Positions 33,705 through 43,540 of a stretch of 49,759 bases of DNA are shown here, piece by piece. This DNA is from an uncultured Lachnospiraceae bacterium. Lineage in GTDB: Bacteria; Bacillota; Clostridia; Lachnospirales; Lachnospiraceae. The stretch spans positions 1-49,759 of the forward strand of contig CAJUPI010000018.1 of the NCBI GenBank assembly GCA_910588125.1, read 5' to 3'. Both the position numbers and the translations under genes were made by a program. The notes beneath the pieces were generated by a model. It did no database searches. It had not been told where the DNA came from and saw nothing but the letters and a program-made list of their open reading frames with translations. Numbering within the stretch: position 1 is the first letter of the stretch; the number at the start of each line of letters is the position of its first letter.

Positions 33705-34750
33705 CAAAAAAGAAAATGGTTATTACATCCAGGCAGATTTTTATTCCCATAGCAGCATTGTTGCTATTGGCATTGTTTAATCTAGCTGTTGACCCGTCAT
33801 TTTTCAAAATCACTCTGGGACATAACAGTGCCGGAGACCCGGTTTTGACGGGATATCTGATGACAATTCTGGACTATGGCTCTGAGGTGGCTATCCTGGC
33901 TATTGGTATGACACTGGTTACCGCAGCCTGCGGAGGACAGGATATCAGTGTAGGGGCAGCGGTAGCGATTGCCGGTTCGGTGATCCTGCGGGTATTAGTG
34001 GGGATCGGCGGAGACGGAACTCTCCAGGCCCCTATTCTGGTTGGTTTTCTGGCCGCATGTGTGGTTTCTATGTTGTTTGGTGCTTTTAATGGGATATTGG
34101 TGGCGATATTCAAGATCCAACCCATGGTAGCGACGCTGATTCTGTATACGGCAGGCCGTTCTATTGCCGCGTGGATCAATAATAATGAACTGCCGATTGT
34201 GACTGATAAGACGTTTACTTATTTCGGAGGATTTATTCCGGGAATTCCCATTCCCACTCCGTTTTTTCTGGCAGTAGTATGTATCATCATCACTTTGCTG
34301 GTTTTGCGTTTTACCACCCTGGAGCTGTATACGCAGTCGGTGGGAATCAATGCCAGTTCGTCCCGGCTGAACGGGTTGAATCCGGCTTTTATTAAATGGC
34401 TCAGTTTTGTAATCCTGGGATTGTGTGTAGCGGTGGTAGGACTGATAAAAACAAGCCGCTTGTCCACAATCAATTATTCCGTGATTGCCAAGGACATTGA
34501 GATGGATGCTATCCTGGCAGTGGCTCTGGGGGGGAATGTTTTGAGCGGTGGTAAATTTAACATTATGGCTTCTATCATCGGGGCCTATGTGATTCAATTC
34601 CTTACTACAACTCTTTATAAGTTCAATGTTTCCTCAGATGCACTTCCGGCATACAAGGCAGTGGTTGTCATTTTGCTGGTGGTGCTCAGTGCACCGGCAG
34701 TGAAGGATAAGCTGATGCGTTTGATAAAAAAGCAAAAGGGGGTAGGGTGA
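33701..34750 (+). CDS. Sugar ABC transporter permease (YtfT/RbsC type), first
   Basis: 349 residues, eight to ten membrane segments, BPD_transp_2 family. Markers are GMTLVTAACGGQDISVGAAVAIAGSV near residue 70, the coupling-type loop VGINASSSRLNGLNPAFIKW, and AVALGGNVLSGGKFNIMASIIGAYVIQFLTTTLY. Overlaps the ATPase stop (ATGA at 33701) and is followed by the second permease after one base. With the second permease it forms the heterodimeric channel. Confidence 0.92.
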   Translation: MTKKKMVITSRQIFIPIAALLLLALFNLAVDPSFFKITLGHNSAGDPVLTGYLMTILDYGSEVAILAIGMTLVTAACGGQDISVGAAVAIAGSVILRVLVGIGGDGTLQAPILVGFLAACVVSMLFGAFNGILVAIFKIQPMVATLILYTAGRSIAAWINNNELPIVTDKTFTYFGGFIPGIPIPTPFFLAVVCIIITLLVLRFTTLELYTQSVGINASSSRLNGLNPAFIKWLSFVILGLCVAVVGLIKTSRLSTINYSVIAKDIEMDAILAVALGGNVLSGGKFNIMASIIGAYVIQFLTTTLYKFNVSSDALPAYKAVVVILLVVLSAPAVKDKLMRLIKKQKGVG

Positions 34751-34751
34751 G

Positions 34752-35792
34752 ATGGCAAAATTAAATATGGCAAACAACGCTGCTCCGATAAAAAAGGCAA
34801 ATAAAATGACAGATACCAATCTGCTGCTTATGATTACTGTGGTGGTATTTGTGGTTATGTATGCAGGAGCGATGGTGTTTTTGAAAAAGGGATTTTTGAA
34901 ACCGCAGACATTTTTTAATATCCTCAATGCGAATGCAGCACTGATTATTACTTCTTGTGGGATGAGCCTTGTTATGATTACTGGCGGGATTGATATTTCC
35001 GTGGGCGGCGTGGTGGCGCTGGTAAGCATGAGCTGCGCTGTATTTCTGGATTATCAGGGAGGCAATGTCATGGTATCTCTGCTGATTGCTCTGGGGATCG
35101 GCCTGCTGTTTGGAGCTGTTCAGGGTTATCTGGTGGCTTATCTGGACATTCAGCCGTTTATTGTATCGCTGGCCGGGATGTTCTTTGCCCGTGGTATGAC
35201 GACGATCGTCCACACGGCGCCGTTTAATGTGGAAAATGAGGCATTCGTGGCTTTAAAGGATATGCGGGTCAATGTACCTGGCATGGGTACAGTGAACAAA
35301 CTGGGAAATTATGTGAATGCCTATGTGGAAATCGGTGTTATCGTGGCGTTACTGACGGTTGTGATTTTATTCTGCGTGCTTCGCTGGACAAAGCTGGGAC
35401 GGAGCTTCTATGCTGTGGGCGGCAACCGGCAGAGTGCATTGATGCTGGGGATCAATGTAAAGCAGACCCGGTTTCTGGCTCACCTGCTGTGCGGCTTGCT
35501 GGCGGGAATCGGCGGTTATGTGTATTTCCTTCATGTAGGCTCCGGCTCCGCATCTCATGCCACGGGTATGGAAATGAACGCAATTGCGTCTTCCATCATT
35601 GGAGGCACTTTACTTACAGGCGGTGTGGGAAATATTTTTGGAACCTTTGTAGGAGTGCTTTCGTTGAGTACCATTCAGAATATTGTATCTTCTATCGGTT
35701 TGGATCAGGCATGGTGGACCGGGATTACCGTGGCCGGGATGTTATGTGTGTTTTTGGTTGTGCAGAGTGTGATACTGGCCAGGAAGCAATGA
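34752..35792 (+). CDS. Sugar ABC transporter permease (YjfF type), second
   Basis: 346 residues of the same BPD_transp_2 family. Recognisable features are SCGMSLVMITGGIDISVGGVVALVSM, the loop YAVGGNRQSALMLGINVKQTRFLAHLLCGLLAG and ASSIIGGTLLTGGVGNIFGTFVGVL. E. coli ytfQRT-yjfF also uses two different permeases for galactofuranose, and gene order here is the same, supporting a furanose transporter. Possible substrates are L-arabinose or arabino-oligosaccharides. Confidence 0.92.
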   Translation: MAKLNMANNAAPIKKANKMTDTNLLLMITVVVFVVMYAGAMVFLKKGFLKPQTFFNILNANAALIITSCGMSLVMITGGIDISVGGVVALVSMSCAVFLDYQGGNVMVSLLIALGIGLLFGAVQGYLVAYLDIQPFIVSLAGMFFARGMTTIVHTAPFNVENEAFVALKDMRVNVPGMGTVNKLGNYVNAYVEIGVIVALLTVVILFCVLRWTKLGRSFYAVGGNRQSALMLGINVKQTRFLAHLLCGLLAGIGGYVYFLHVGSGSASHATGMEMNAIASSIIGGTLLTGGVGNIFGTFVGVLSLSTIQNIVSSIGLDQAWWTGITVAGMLCVFLVVQSVILARKQ

Positions 35793-35816
35793 AAAAGTTA
35801 AGAGAGGAGAACAGAA

Positions 35817-37310
35817 ATGAAAGAAAAACAGTATCAGTTTTGGTTTGCTACGGGTTCTCAGGATTTATATGGAGAGGAATGCCTGGCAAAGGTAGCAGAA
35901 CATTCCCGCATTATGGTGGAAGGGATGAACCAGTCCGGCAGTTTGCCATTTGAGCTGGTGTGGAAGCCTACTTTGATAGATAGTGCTTCCATCCGCCGTC
36001 TGTTTCAGGAGGCAAATACAGATGAGAATTGTGCTGGAGTGATTACCTGGATGCACACCTTTTCACCGGCTAAGTCCTGGATTTTAGGATTAAAGGAGTA
36101 TCGGAAGCCATTGCTTCATTTTCATACCCAGTTTAACCAGGAGATTCCCTATGACACGATTGACATGGATTTTATGAATGAGAATCAGTCTGCTCACGGA
36201 GATCGCGAATATGGCCATATGGTGACACGGATGGAGATTCCCAGGAAGGTGGTTATGGGCCACTGGACGGATGATAAGGCACTGAAAAAAATTGCAGGCT
36301 GGATGCGGACGGCAGTGGGAATCATGGAAAGCAGCCATGTCCGGGTGGTTCGGGTTGCTGATAATATGCGGAATGTGGCAGTGACAGAAGGCGATAAGGT
36401 GGAGGCGCAGATCTGTTTTGGCTGGGAGATCGATGCTTATCCGGTCAATGAAATCGCGGATTATGTAAAGGACGTGTCTGCCGGTGATGTGAATGCACTG
36501 GTGGAGGAATATTATGACCGATACGAAATTTTGACAGAGGGCAGGGACGAAAAGGAATTCCGTGAACATGTGGCAGTCCAGGCAGGGATTGAGATTGGCT
36601 TTGAGCGATTTTTAAAAGAGAAAGATTATCAGGCTGTGGTGACGCATTTCGGAGATCTGGGGGCACTAAAGCAGCTGCCGGGGCTGGCCATCCAGCGGTT
36701 GATGGAGAAGGGATATGGTTTTGGTGCAGAAGGAGACTGGAAGACGGCAGCGATGGTGCGTCTGATGAAAATCATGACCCAGGGAATGAAAGAGGCAAAA
36801 GGAACCTCCTTTATGGAGGATTATACCTACAATCTGGTTCCGGGAAAGGAAGGAATCCTGCAGGCACATATGCTGGAGGTATGTCCAACGATAGCAGAGG
36901 GGCCGATTGGAATTAAGGTTTGCCCGTTGTCTATGGGGGATCGGGAAGATCCGGCGAGGCTGGTATTTACCTCGAAAACCGGGCCGGCAGTTGCGGTTTC
37001 TCTGATTGATTTGGGAAAACGATTCCGCCTGATTATCAATGAGGTTGACTGCAAGAAGGTAGAAAAGCCCATGCCAAAGCTGCCGGTTGCCACGGCATTC
37101 TGGACTCCAAGACCGAATCTGACTGTGGGAGCTGAGAGCTGGATTATGGCAGGCGGAGCCCATCACACAGCATTTTCCTATGATCTGACAGCAGAACAGA
37201 TGGGAGACTGGGCAGAAGCTATGGGGATTGAGGCGGTTTACATTGACAGCCAGACTACGATCCGCCAGCTGAAGAACGAACTGCGGTGGAATGGCATTGC
37301 ATATAGATAA
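35817..37310 (+). CDS. araA: L-arabinose isomerase
   Basis: 497 residues, the usual AraA length. Catalyses L-arabinose to L-ribulose with Mn2+. Family blocks are FWFATGSQDLYGEECL at the start, CAGVITWMHTFSPAKSWI, LLHFHTQFNQEIP with the DFMNENQSAHGDREYG segment, GAEGDWKTAAMVRLMK with a metal-ligand Glu, TSFMEDYTY, and late GGAHHTAFSYDL. AAGAGAGGAGA precedes the ATG. It lies 24 bases after the second permease, in the same operon. First step of arabinose catabolism. Confidence 0.97.
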   Translation: MKEKQYQFWFATGSQDLYGEECLAKVAEHSRIMVEGMNQSGSLPFELVWKPTLIDSASIRRLFQEANTDENCAGVITWMHTFSPAKSWILGLKEYRKPLLHFHTQFNQEIPYDTIDMDFMNENQSAHGDREYGHMVTRMEIPRKVVMGHWTDDKALKKIAGWMRTAVGIMESSHVRVVRVADNMRNVAVTEGDKVEAQICFGWEIDAYPVNEIADYVKDVSAGDVNALVEEYYDRYEILTEGRDEKEFREHVAVQAGIEIGFERFLKEKDYQAVVTHFGDLGALKQLPGLAIQRLMEKGYGFGAEGDWKTAAMVRLMKIMTQGMKEAKGTSFMEDYTYNLVPGKEGILQAHMLEVCPTIAEGPIGIKVCPLSMGDREDPARLVFTSKTGPAVAVSLIDLGKRFRLIINEVDCKKVEKPMPKLPVATAFWTPRPNLTVGAESWIMAGGAHHTAFSYDLTAEQMGDWAEAMGIEAVYIDSQTTIRQLKNELRWNGIAYR

Positions 37311-37326
37311 ACAGGAGGAAAACGGA

Positions 37327-38004
37327 ATGCGGTTTTTTGTTGATACGGCAAAGATTGAGGATATTAAGAAGGCCAATGATATGGGGGTAATCTGCGGAGT
37401 GACGACCAACCCATCCCTGATTGCAAAAGAAGGCCGGGATTTTCATGAGGTAATTCGGGAGATTACGGAGATTGTCGATGGTCCCATCAGCGGTGAGGTG
37501 AAAGCGACTACCACGGATGCAGAGGGCATGATCGCCGAAGGCCGGGAGATTGCAGCGATTCATAAAAATATGGTAGTGAAGATCCCGATGACTGTGGAGG
37601 GGCTGAAAGCAGTCAAAATCCTTACGGCGGAAGGGATTAAGACGAATGTGACGCTGGTATTTTCGGCAAACCAGGCATTGCTGGCGGCCAGGGCGGGAGC
37701 TACTTACGTATCTCCGTTTTTGGGACGGCTGGATGATATCAGCGTCAGGGGGGTGGATCTGATCCGGGAAATTGCAGAAATTTTTGCCGTTTCCGATATT
37801 GAGACAGAAATTATTGCCGCCAGTGTGCGAAATCCGGTACATGTGACGGATTGTGCCCTGGCGGGGGCGGATATTGCAACTGTTCCCTATGCTGTGATTG
37901 AACAGATGACAAAGCATCCGCTGACCGATATCGGAATTGCAAAATTTCAGAAGGATTATGAGGCAGTGTTTGGGAAGCGCCGGAGCGCTGAGCTTTCAAA
38001 GTAA
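37327..38004 (+). CDS. Transaldolase, short (TalC/Fsa/MipB) family
   Basis: 225 residues from the ATG at 37327, preceded by AGGAGG (37313-37318); an earlier in-frame ATG lies within araA. Motifs: RFFVDTAKIEDIKKA, VTTNPSLIAKEGRDF, NMVVKIPMTVEGLKA with the Schiff-base Lys, TNVTLVFSANQALLAARAGATYVSPFLGRLDD. Short enzymes of this family act as transaldolase or fructose-6-phosphate aldolase. Within an arabinose operon, with transketolase next, it most likely works in the non-oxidative pentose phosphate pathway. Confidence 0.92.
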   Translation: MRFFVDTAKIEDIKKANDMGVICGVTTNPSLIAKEGRDFHEVIREITEIVDGPISGEVKATTTDAEGMIAEGREIAAIHKNMVVKIPMTVEGLKAVKILTAEGIKTNVTLVFSANQALLAARAGATYVSPFLGRLDDISVRGVDLIREIAEIFAVSDIETEIIAASVRNPVHVTDCALAGADIATVPYAVIEQMTKHPLTDIGIAKFQKDYEAVFGKRRSAELSK

Positions 38005-38017
38005 GGAGGCACTAGTT

Positions 38018-38857
38018 TTGGATAAGCTTAGATTGCAGCAGATTGCCAATGAGGTGCGGAAGGGAATTATTGAAGGGGTTCATTCGGCAAAGGCCGGCCA
38101 TCCGGGAGGTTCTCTCTCATCGGCAGATGTGTTTACTTATTTGTATTTCGAAGAGATGCATATCGATCCTCAAAATCCGGGAATGAAGGAGCGGGACCGT
38201 TTTGTCCTGTCAAAAGGACATAATGCGCCGGGACTCTATTCGGTGCTGGCTCAGAGAGGCTATTTTCCGGTTGCAGATTTAAAGACACTGCGGCACACTG
38301 GTTCTTATCTTCAGGGACATCCGGATATGAAGCATATTCCCGGTGTGGATATGTCGAGTGGTTCCCTGGGGCAGGGAATTTCGGCAGCAGTGGGAATGGC
38401 TCTGTCGGCAAAAATGGATCAGAAAGATTATCGGGTATACACCCTTTTAGGGGACGGCGAACTGGAGGAAGGCCAGGTGTGGGAGGCAGCGATGTTTGCC
38501 GGACACCGGAGACTGGATAATCTGGTGGTAATTATAGATAACAACGGACTGCAGATTGACGGCAGGCTGGAGGATGTCTGTTCGCCTTATCCCATCGACC
38601 AGAAATTCGCGGCTTTTAATTTCCATGTGATTCTTGTGGCAGACGGAAATGACTTTGATCAGTTGAAAGCGGCTTTTGATGAGGCAAGGGTAACAAAGGG
38701 AATGCCTTCGGCTATTATCATGAAGACGGTCAAGGGCAAAGGGGTTTCCTATATGGAAAACAAGGCAGGCTGGCACGGCAAGGCTCCTAATGACGAGGAA
38801 TATGCGGTTGCCATGGAAGAGCTGAAAAAGGCAGGTGAGGCATTATGTCAGAGATAA
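38018..38857 (+). CDS. Transketolase, N-terminal subunit
   Basis: 279 residues from a TTG start at 38018, eight bases after GGAGG (38005-38009). Carries the thiamine-diphosphate half of the enzyme: SAKAGHPGGSLSSADV, SKGHNAPGLYSVLAQRGYF, GSLGQGISAAVGMALSAK, and the ThDP-binding GDGELEEGQVWEAAMFAGHRRLDNLVVIIDNNGLQ (Gly-Asp-Gly to Asn-Asn). Split transketolases of this kind are common in anaerobes. The C-terminal half is encoded by the next gene, whose ATG overlaps this stop by 13 bases. It moves two-carbon units between pentose and other sugar phosphates. Confidence 0.93.
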   Translation: MDKLRLQQIANEVRKGIIEGVHSAKAGHPGGSLSSADVFTYLYFEEMHIDPQNPGMKERDRFVLSKGHNAPGLYSVLAQRGYFPVADLKTLRHTGSYLQGHPDMKHIPGVDMSSGSLGQGISAAVGMALSAKMDQKDYRVYTLLGDGELEEGQVWEAAMFAGHRRLDNLVVIIDNNGLQIDGRLEDVCSPYPIDQKFAAFNFHVILVADGNDFDQLKAAFDEARVTKGMPSAIIMKTVKGKGVSYMENKAGWHGKAPNDEEYAVAMEELKKAGEALCQR

Positions 38858-39789
38858 AAATGATTGCTACCAGAGAAAGCTATGGCAACGCACTGGTGGA
38901 GCTGGGAAAAAAATATGAAAATGTGGTAGTCCTGGATGCTGATCTGGCCAATGCCACCAAGACAGATAAATTTAAAAAGGCATTTCCCGGACGGCATATT
39001 GACTGTGGGATTGCAGAAGCCAATATGATGGGAATCGCGGCCGGTTTGTCGGCTACCGGGAAAATACCTTTTGCCAGTACGTTTGCCATGTTTGCAGCGG
39101 GCCGGGCTTTTGAACAGGTCAGGAATTCTATCGGCTATCCGCATCTGAATGTGAAGATCGGGGCCACCCATGCAGGAATTTCCGTAGGAGAGGATGGCGC
39201 TACGCATCAATGCAATGAAGATATAGCATTGATGCGTGCGATACCGGGTATGGTTATCATCAACCCTTCGGATGATGTGGAAGCCCGGGCGGCAGTGGAG
39301 GCGGCTTATCTCCATGACGGTCCGGTATATCTGCGGTTTGGGCGTCTGGCGGTTCCGGTGATCCATGACGGTCCGGATTACCACTTTGAGATTGGTAAGG
39401 GGATCCTGCTTCGTGACGGCACGGAAGTAACCATAATTGCCACCGGACTTTGCGTCAGCCATGCCCTGGATGCCGCAAAAAAGCTGGCAACAGACGGGAT
39501 TCGGGCCAGGGTGATCAATATTCACACGATCAAGCCTTTGGACGAGGAGCTGGTGATAAAAGCGGCCAGAGAAACAAAAAAGATTGTGACAGTGGAAGAG
39601 CATTCAGTAATTGGCGGCTTGGGCAGCGCTGTATGCGATGTGCTTTGCAGACAGGGAGTGGGAAAAGTGAAGAAACTGGGCATTCAGGATGTATTTGGAG
39701 AATCCGGCCCGGCAAAAGAGCTGATTGCGAAATATGGTCTGGATGGCGAAGGGATTTACCAGCAGGTAAAAGCATTTGTGGAAGAATAA
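38845..39789 (+). CDS. Transketolase, C-terminal subunit
   Basis: 314 residues: the pyrimidine-binding and C-terminal domains. Motifs: VVVLDADLANATKTDKF, HIDCGIAEANMMGIAAGLSATGKIPF (Glu that activates the cofactor), THAGISVGEDGATHQCNEDIALMRAIPGM, VYLRFGR, IIATGLCVSHALDAAKKL, then VEEHSVIGGLGSAV. It starts inside the end of the N-terminal subunit gene, so the two are made together. Forms an alpha2beta2-type enzyme with that subunit. Confidence 0.94.
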   Translation: MSEIKMIATRESYGNALVELGKKYENVVVLDADLANATKTDKFKKAFPGRHIDCGIAEANMMGIAAGLSATGKIPFASTFAMFAAGRAFEQVRNSIGYPHLNVKIGATHAGISVGEDGATHQCNEDIALMRAIPGMVIINPSDDVEARAAVEAAYLHDGPVYLRFGRLAVPVIHDGPDYHFEIGKGILLRDGTEVTIIATGLCVSHALDAAKKLATDGIRARVINIHTIKPLDEELVIKAARETKKIVTVEEHSVIGGLGSAVCDVLCRQGVGKVKKLGIQDVFGESGPAKELIAKYGLDGEGIYQQVKAFVEE

Positions 39790-39807
39790 ACGGTTGCGGA
39801 GGATATT

Positions 39808-41400
39808 ATGGGATCGGCAAAAGAATGTATTGAAAATGGAAAAGCAATTCTGGGGATTGAATTTGGTTCCACCCGAATAAAAGCAATTCTGATTGATGAG
39901 GCACACATTCCCATTGCGTCAGGAAGCCATGAATGGGAAAACCGGCTGGAAAATGGATTCTGGACCTATTCCTTAGAAGATATCGGGAAGGGACTGAAGG
40001 CTTGCTACAGCAGTCTTTTGCAGGATGTTCGTTCCCGCTATGGAACGGGGATAAAGAGGCTGGGGGCCATCGGATTTTCTGCTATGATGCATGGCTATAT
40101 GGTGTTTGACAAAAAGGGCGGGCTTTTGGTGCCTTTCCGTACCTGGCGTAACGGTACCACGGGGCTGGCTGCCGATGCATTGACGGAACTGTTTCAATAT
40201 CAGATTCCCCAAAGATGGAGCATTGCCCATCTGTATCAGGCTATTTTAAACGAAGAGGAGCATGTACCGGATATTGATTTTATGACAACGCTGGCCGGAT
40301 ATATTCACTGGCAGGTGACCGGGGAAAAGGTTTTGGGTATCGGGGATGCCTCCGGCATGTTCCCCATTGATGCCGGCACAAAGACGTATGATCAGGCCAT
40401 GATCAGACAATTTGATCAACTGACGGCAGAAAGGGCGTACAGCTGGAAGCTGGCAGAGATACTTCCGCGGATCTGCCTGGCGGGAGAGAGTGCCGGCGTC
40501 CTGACGAAGGAAGGAGCCTGCATGATCGATGAGAGCGGAGAGCTGGAATCCGGGATTCCCGTTTGTCCGCCGGAGGGAGACGCCGGAACGGGTATGGCGG
40601 CGACCAATAGCGTGGCAGTGGGGACAGGAAATGTTTCGGCCGGGACGTCAGCTTTTGTGATGATAGTGCTGGATAAGCTGCCCCAAAAGGTTCATCCGGA
40701 GATTGATTTGGTGACGACACCGGACGGAAGCCTGGTGGGAATGGTGCATGCCAATAACTGTACCTCGGATTTAAATGCCTGGGTGGGATTGTTTGCGGAG
40801 GCACTGGAAAGCTTTGGGGTGAAGGTGGATGCCGGGCATCTGTATGCCACTTTGTATAACAAAGGCCTGGAAGGAGAGCATGATTGCGGCGGTTTACTGT
40901 CCTATGGATTTTTGTCGGGAGAAAATATTGTCCGGGTGGCGCAGGGGCGGCCAATGATTCTTCGTACGCCAAAGAGCAGGTTTACTTTGGCAAACGTTAT
41001 GCGTTCTCATTTATATGCGGCGCTGGCGGCGTTGAAGCTGGGGATGGATATTCTGACCAGGGAAGAAGAGGTGCAGGTGGCGCAGATTTACGGGCACGGC
41101 GGTTTCTTTAAAACGCCGGTGGTAGGACAGAGAATCATGGCAGCTGCCATGGGGACGCCGGTGACGGTTTTAGAGACAGCAGGAGAAGGCGGTGCCTGGG
41201 GAATGGCACTTCTGGCGGCCTATATGCTTCAAAGAGAGCCGGATCAGACTTTAGAAAGTTATCTTGCTCAGCGTGTTTTTGCAGGAAGCAAAGGAAGCCG
41301 GATGGATCCGTTGCCTGAGGACAGAGAAGGATTTGAGAAATACATAGAAAGATTCAGAGCCGGACTGGATGTGGAGCGCCGGGCCGGGGAGCTTGTTTAA
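39808..41400 (+). CDS. araK: FGGY-family carbohydrate kinase, probable L-ribulokinase (AraK-like)
   Basis: 530 residues. N-terminal phosphate-binding LGIEFGSTRIKAILID, then FSAMMHGYMVF, the FRTWRNGTTG sugar-site segment, and C-terminal ATP-site GHGGFFKTPVVGQRIMAAAMGTPVTVLETAGEGGAWGMALLA. The FGGY order is present but the protein is not the classic AraB. Clostridium acetobutylicum uses a non-AraB kinase, AraK, in the same gene setting. Position between transketolase and araD makes L-ribulose the likely substrate; xylulose cannot be excluded. Confidence 0.85.
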   Translation: MGSAKECIENGKAILGIEFGSTRIKAILIDEAHIPIASGSHEWENRLENGFWTYSLEDIGKGLKACYSSLLQDVRSRYGTGIKRLGAIGFSAMMHGYMVFDKKGGLLVPFRTWRNGTTGLAADALTELFQYQIPQRWSIAHLYQAILNEEEHVPDIDFMTTLAGYIHWQVTGEKVLGIGDASGMFPIDAGTKTYDQAMIRQFDQLTAERAYSWKLAEILPRICLAGESAGVLTKEGACMIDESGELESGIPVCPPEGDAGTGMAATNSVAVGTGNVSAGTSAFVMIVLDKLPQKVHPEIDLVTTPDGSLVGMVHANNCTSDLNAWVGLFAEALESFGVKVDAGHLYATLYNKGLEGEHDCGGLLSYGFLSGENIVRVAQGRPMILRTPKSRFTLANVMRSHLYAALAALKLGMDILTREEEVQVAQIYGHGGFFKTPVVGQRIMAAAMGTPVTVLETAGEGGAWGMALLAAYMLQREPDQTLESYLAQRVFAGSKGSRMDPLPEDREGFEKYIERFRAGLDVERRAGELV

Positions 41401-41444
41401 ATTTTTATAGGATTGTTTTTTAGGACTGAGAGGAAAAGCAAAAA

Positions 41445-42128
41445 ATGTTAGAAAAGCTAAAACAGACGGTCTATGAGGCAAATATGGAGCTTCCCCAATA
41501 CGGTCTGGTGACCTTTACCTGGGGAAATGTAAGTGCAATAGACAGGGAAAGCGGATATTTTGTGATTAAACCCAGCGGTGTGCCGTATGAGAGCCTGAAG
41601 CCAGAGGATATGGTGGTTATGGATTTGCAGATGAACCAGATAGAGGGGAAATGGAAGCCGTCCTCCGACACGGCTACTCATTGTGAACTCTATAAGGCAT
41701 TTCCGGCGATCGGCGGCGTGGTGCATACGCATTCTCCCTGGGCTACTAGCTGGGCACAGGCAGGAAGAGAAATTCCCTGTTATGGGACAACCCATGCTGA
41801 TTATATCTATGGAAAAGTCCCCTGTGTGCGGAACCTGACAAAGGAGGAACTGGAAAACTATGAGGTAAACACAGGCAGACTGATTGTAGAATATTTCCAG
41901 CAGCTGGATATCGAGGCGGTTCCCTGTGCCCTGTGTAAAAATCATGGCCCTTTTGCCTGGGGAAAGGATGCGAAAGAAGCAGTCCACAATGCAGTGGTTC
42001 TGGAAGAGGTGGCCAAAATGGCGGCCCGGTGTGAGATGCTGAATCCTCAAGTAGCAACAGCGCCTCAGGAACTGCAGGATAAGCATTATTTCCGGAAGCA
42101 TGGGGCGAATGCCTACTATGGGCAATGA
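41445..42128 (+). CDS. araD: L-ribulose-5-phosphate 4-epimerase
   Basis: 227 residues of the class II aldolase/AraD family. Motifs: GLVTFTWGNVSAID, YFVIKPSGVPYE, SSDTATHCELYKAFP (phosphate site and acidic residue), GGVVHTHSPWATSWAQ with zinc His pair, YGTTHADYIYG (third zinc His), and CALCKNHGPFAWG. Converts L-ribulose-5-phosphate to D-xylulose-5-phosphate, the third arabinose step, feeding the transketolase genes upstream. The last recognised gene of the ara operon. No strong terminator is seen after it. Confidence 0.96.
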   Translation: MLEKLKQTVYEANMELPQYGLVTFTWGNVSAIDRESGYFVIKPSGVPYESLKPEDMVVMDLQMNQIEGKWKPSSDTATHCELYKAFPAIGGVVHTHSPWATSWAQAGREIPCYGTTHADYIYGKVPCVRNLTKEELENYEVNTGRLIVEYFQQLDIEAVPCALCKNHGPFAWGKDAKEAVHNAVVLEEVAKMAARCEMLNPQVATAPQELQDKHYFRKHGANAYYGQ

Positions 42129-42197
42129 ACTGGTTAAATACCTCGCGTTTTCTTATATTTTGTGATAATACTGCTGGATTTTTTTGTTTGGAAATAC

Positions 42198-42203
42198 TAT
42201 AAT
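42198..42203 (+). promoter_or_regulatory. -10 element before the PHP phosphatase gene
   Basis: TATAAT at 42198-42203 in an AT-rich stretch; the -35 (TGGATT at 17 bases) is weak. A new transcription start after araD is plausible. Confidence 0.35.
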
Positions 42204-42304
42204 TGTCTCTGAAAAGCCGGATAAAAAGCGAGTATTTGCCTGTGAGTTCCTGGAAGACAGAAAACATCGGCGGACTGGCAACCCGGCAGAGGGGAGGCGT
42301 AAGA

Positions 42305-43135
42305 ATGCTGGCAGATTATCATGTGCATACGGAATTTAGCGATGATTCCGATTATCCTATGGAAAATGTAGTAAAGGATGCTATCCGGTTGGGATTGGAT
42401 GAAATTTGTTTTACCGATCATGTGGATTATGGCATAAAGACGGACTGGGATATTGGCGAAGAGATTCTCTATCGAGAGGGGAATCCCTTCGCCAATGTGG
42501 ATTATCCACGGTATATGGAAAAGTTTCAGAGGCTGCAGTGCTTATATAAAGACCAGATCCGGCTAAAGCTGGGACTGGAGTTTGGCATGCAAAGGCATAC
42601 GATACCTGAATTTGAGACATTGTTTGGCAGATATCCTTTTGATTTTATTTTGCTGTCGGTCCATCAGGTGAATAACCAGGAATTCTGGACCCAGGATTTC
42701 CAGCGGGGACGGACACAGAAGGAATATAACGAAAGTTATTATGAAGAATTGCTTTATCTGGTCAGCCATTATTCGGATTACAGCGTGCTTGGCCATATGG
42801 ATTTGATTGTGCGGTATGATAAGGCGGGGATTTATCCGTTTGAAAAGGTTAAAGGTTATGTAGAAGAAATTTTAAAAAGAGTGATAAAAGAAGGAAAAGG
42901 AATAGAGATCAATACCTCTTCTCATCGGTATGGCCTGAAAAATTCTACGCCGTCAGGGGAGATTCTGCAGCTTTATCATAAGCTGGGAGGGCGGATCCTG
43001 ACGATTGGCAGCGACAGCCATAAGCCGGAACATCTGGGAGCCTATATTGGCGAGGCAAAGACATTGTTAAAATCCATTGGATTTGAGGCCTTTTGTACTT
43101 ATGACAAAATGCAGCCGGTTTTTCACGCTTTATGA
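42305..43135 (+). CDS. PHP-domain phosphatase, histidinol-phosphatase (HisJ) type
   Basis: 276 residues from the ATG at 42305; GGGGAGG lies just upstream and a longer in-frame start at 42203 has none. The PHP metal site is visible: DYHVHTEFSDDS, CFTDHVDYG, LKLGLEFGMQ, SVHQVNNQEFW, LGHMDLIVRYD and GSDSHKPEHLGAYIGEAKTLL. HisJ-type proteins dephosphorylate L-histidinol phosphate, but many PHP proteins act on other phosphates. No his genes are close, so the exact role is open. Confidence 0.88.
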   Translation: MLADYHVHTEFSDDSDYPMENVVKDAIRLGLDEICFTDHVDYGIKTDWDIGEEILYREGNPFANVDYPRYMEKFQRLQCLYKDQIRLKLGLEFGMQRHTIPEFETLFGRYPFDFILLSVHQVNNQEFWTQDFQRGRTQKEYNESYYEELLYLVSHYSDYSVLGHMDLIVRYDKAGIYPFEKVKGYVEEILKRVIKEGKGIEINTSSHRYGLKNSTPSGEILQLYHKLGGRILTIGSDSHKPEHLGAYIGEAKTLLKSIGFEAFCTYDKMQPVFHAL

Positions 43136-43540
43136 GGGAGCATTGGAAGATGCAGGAAGACGGAGAAAACAGAGGAGACAGTCTGTTTTCCTGGTAAATG
43201 GTTTATGCATTTTCTACAATGGCGTATTATAAATATAATATTTTTCTGATATAATGTTAGGAAAATATTAAAACAATAACTGTATTTGGAATATTTCTAT
43301 AAATTAAAGCTGAAAAAATAAATTTTAAGAAAATTTAGACGAAGATAATAGAGTTAATGCTGGAATATTATGGAAATTGAAAAGGTGTCGATATACAGAC
43401 CAATTAACTAAATTTACAAAAGAAAATTATTAAAATATGGGGCTATGTACTATTTTTATATTATTTATTTTATTATTAAGTAAAAGTAGTACATGCTATT
43501 TTTATATGGGTATGGATGAAAAAGTAATCAAAGGTAATCA
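43136..43540. other. AT-rich intergenic stretch without supported gene
   Basis: About 400 bases of unusually AT-rich DNA with several TATAAT-like words (for example around 43225-43257) and no convincing frame. A 60-codon open frame at 43437-43619 runs through the terminator and into the tRNA and has no ribosome-binding site. Confidence 0.5.

Noticed and set aside
36666..37409. 247-residue antisense frame over araA and the transaldolase start
   Set aside because: Shadow of two well-recognised genes; sequence has no domain and no ribosome-binding site.
38848..39603. 251-residue antisense frame over the transketolase gene
   Set aside because: Shadow of a confident gene.
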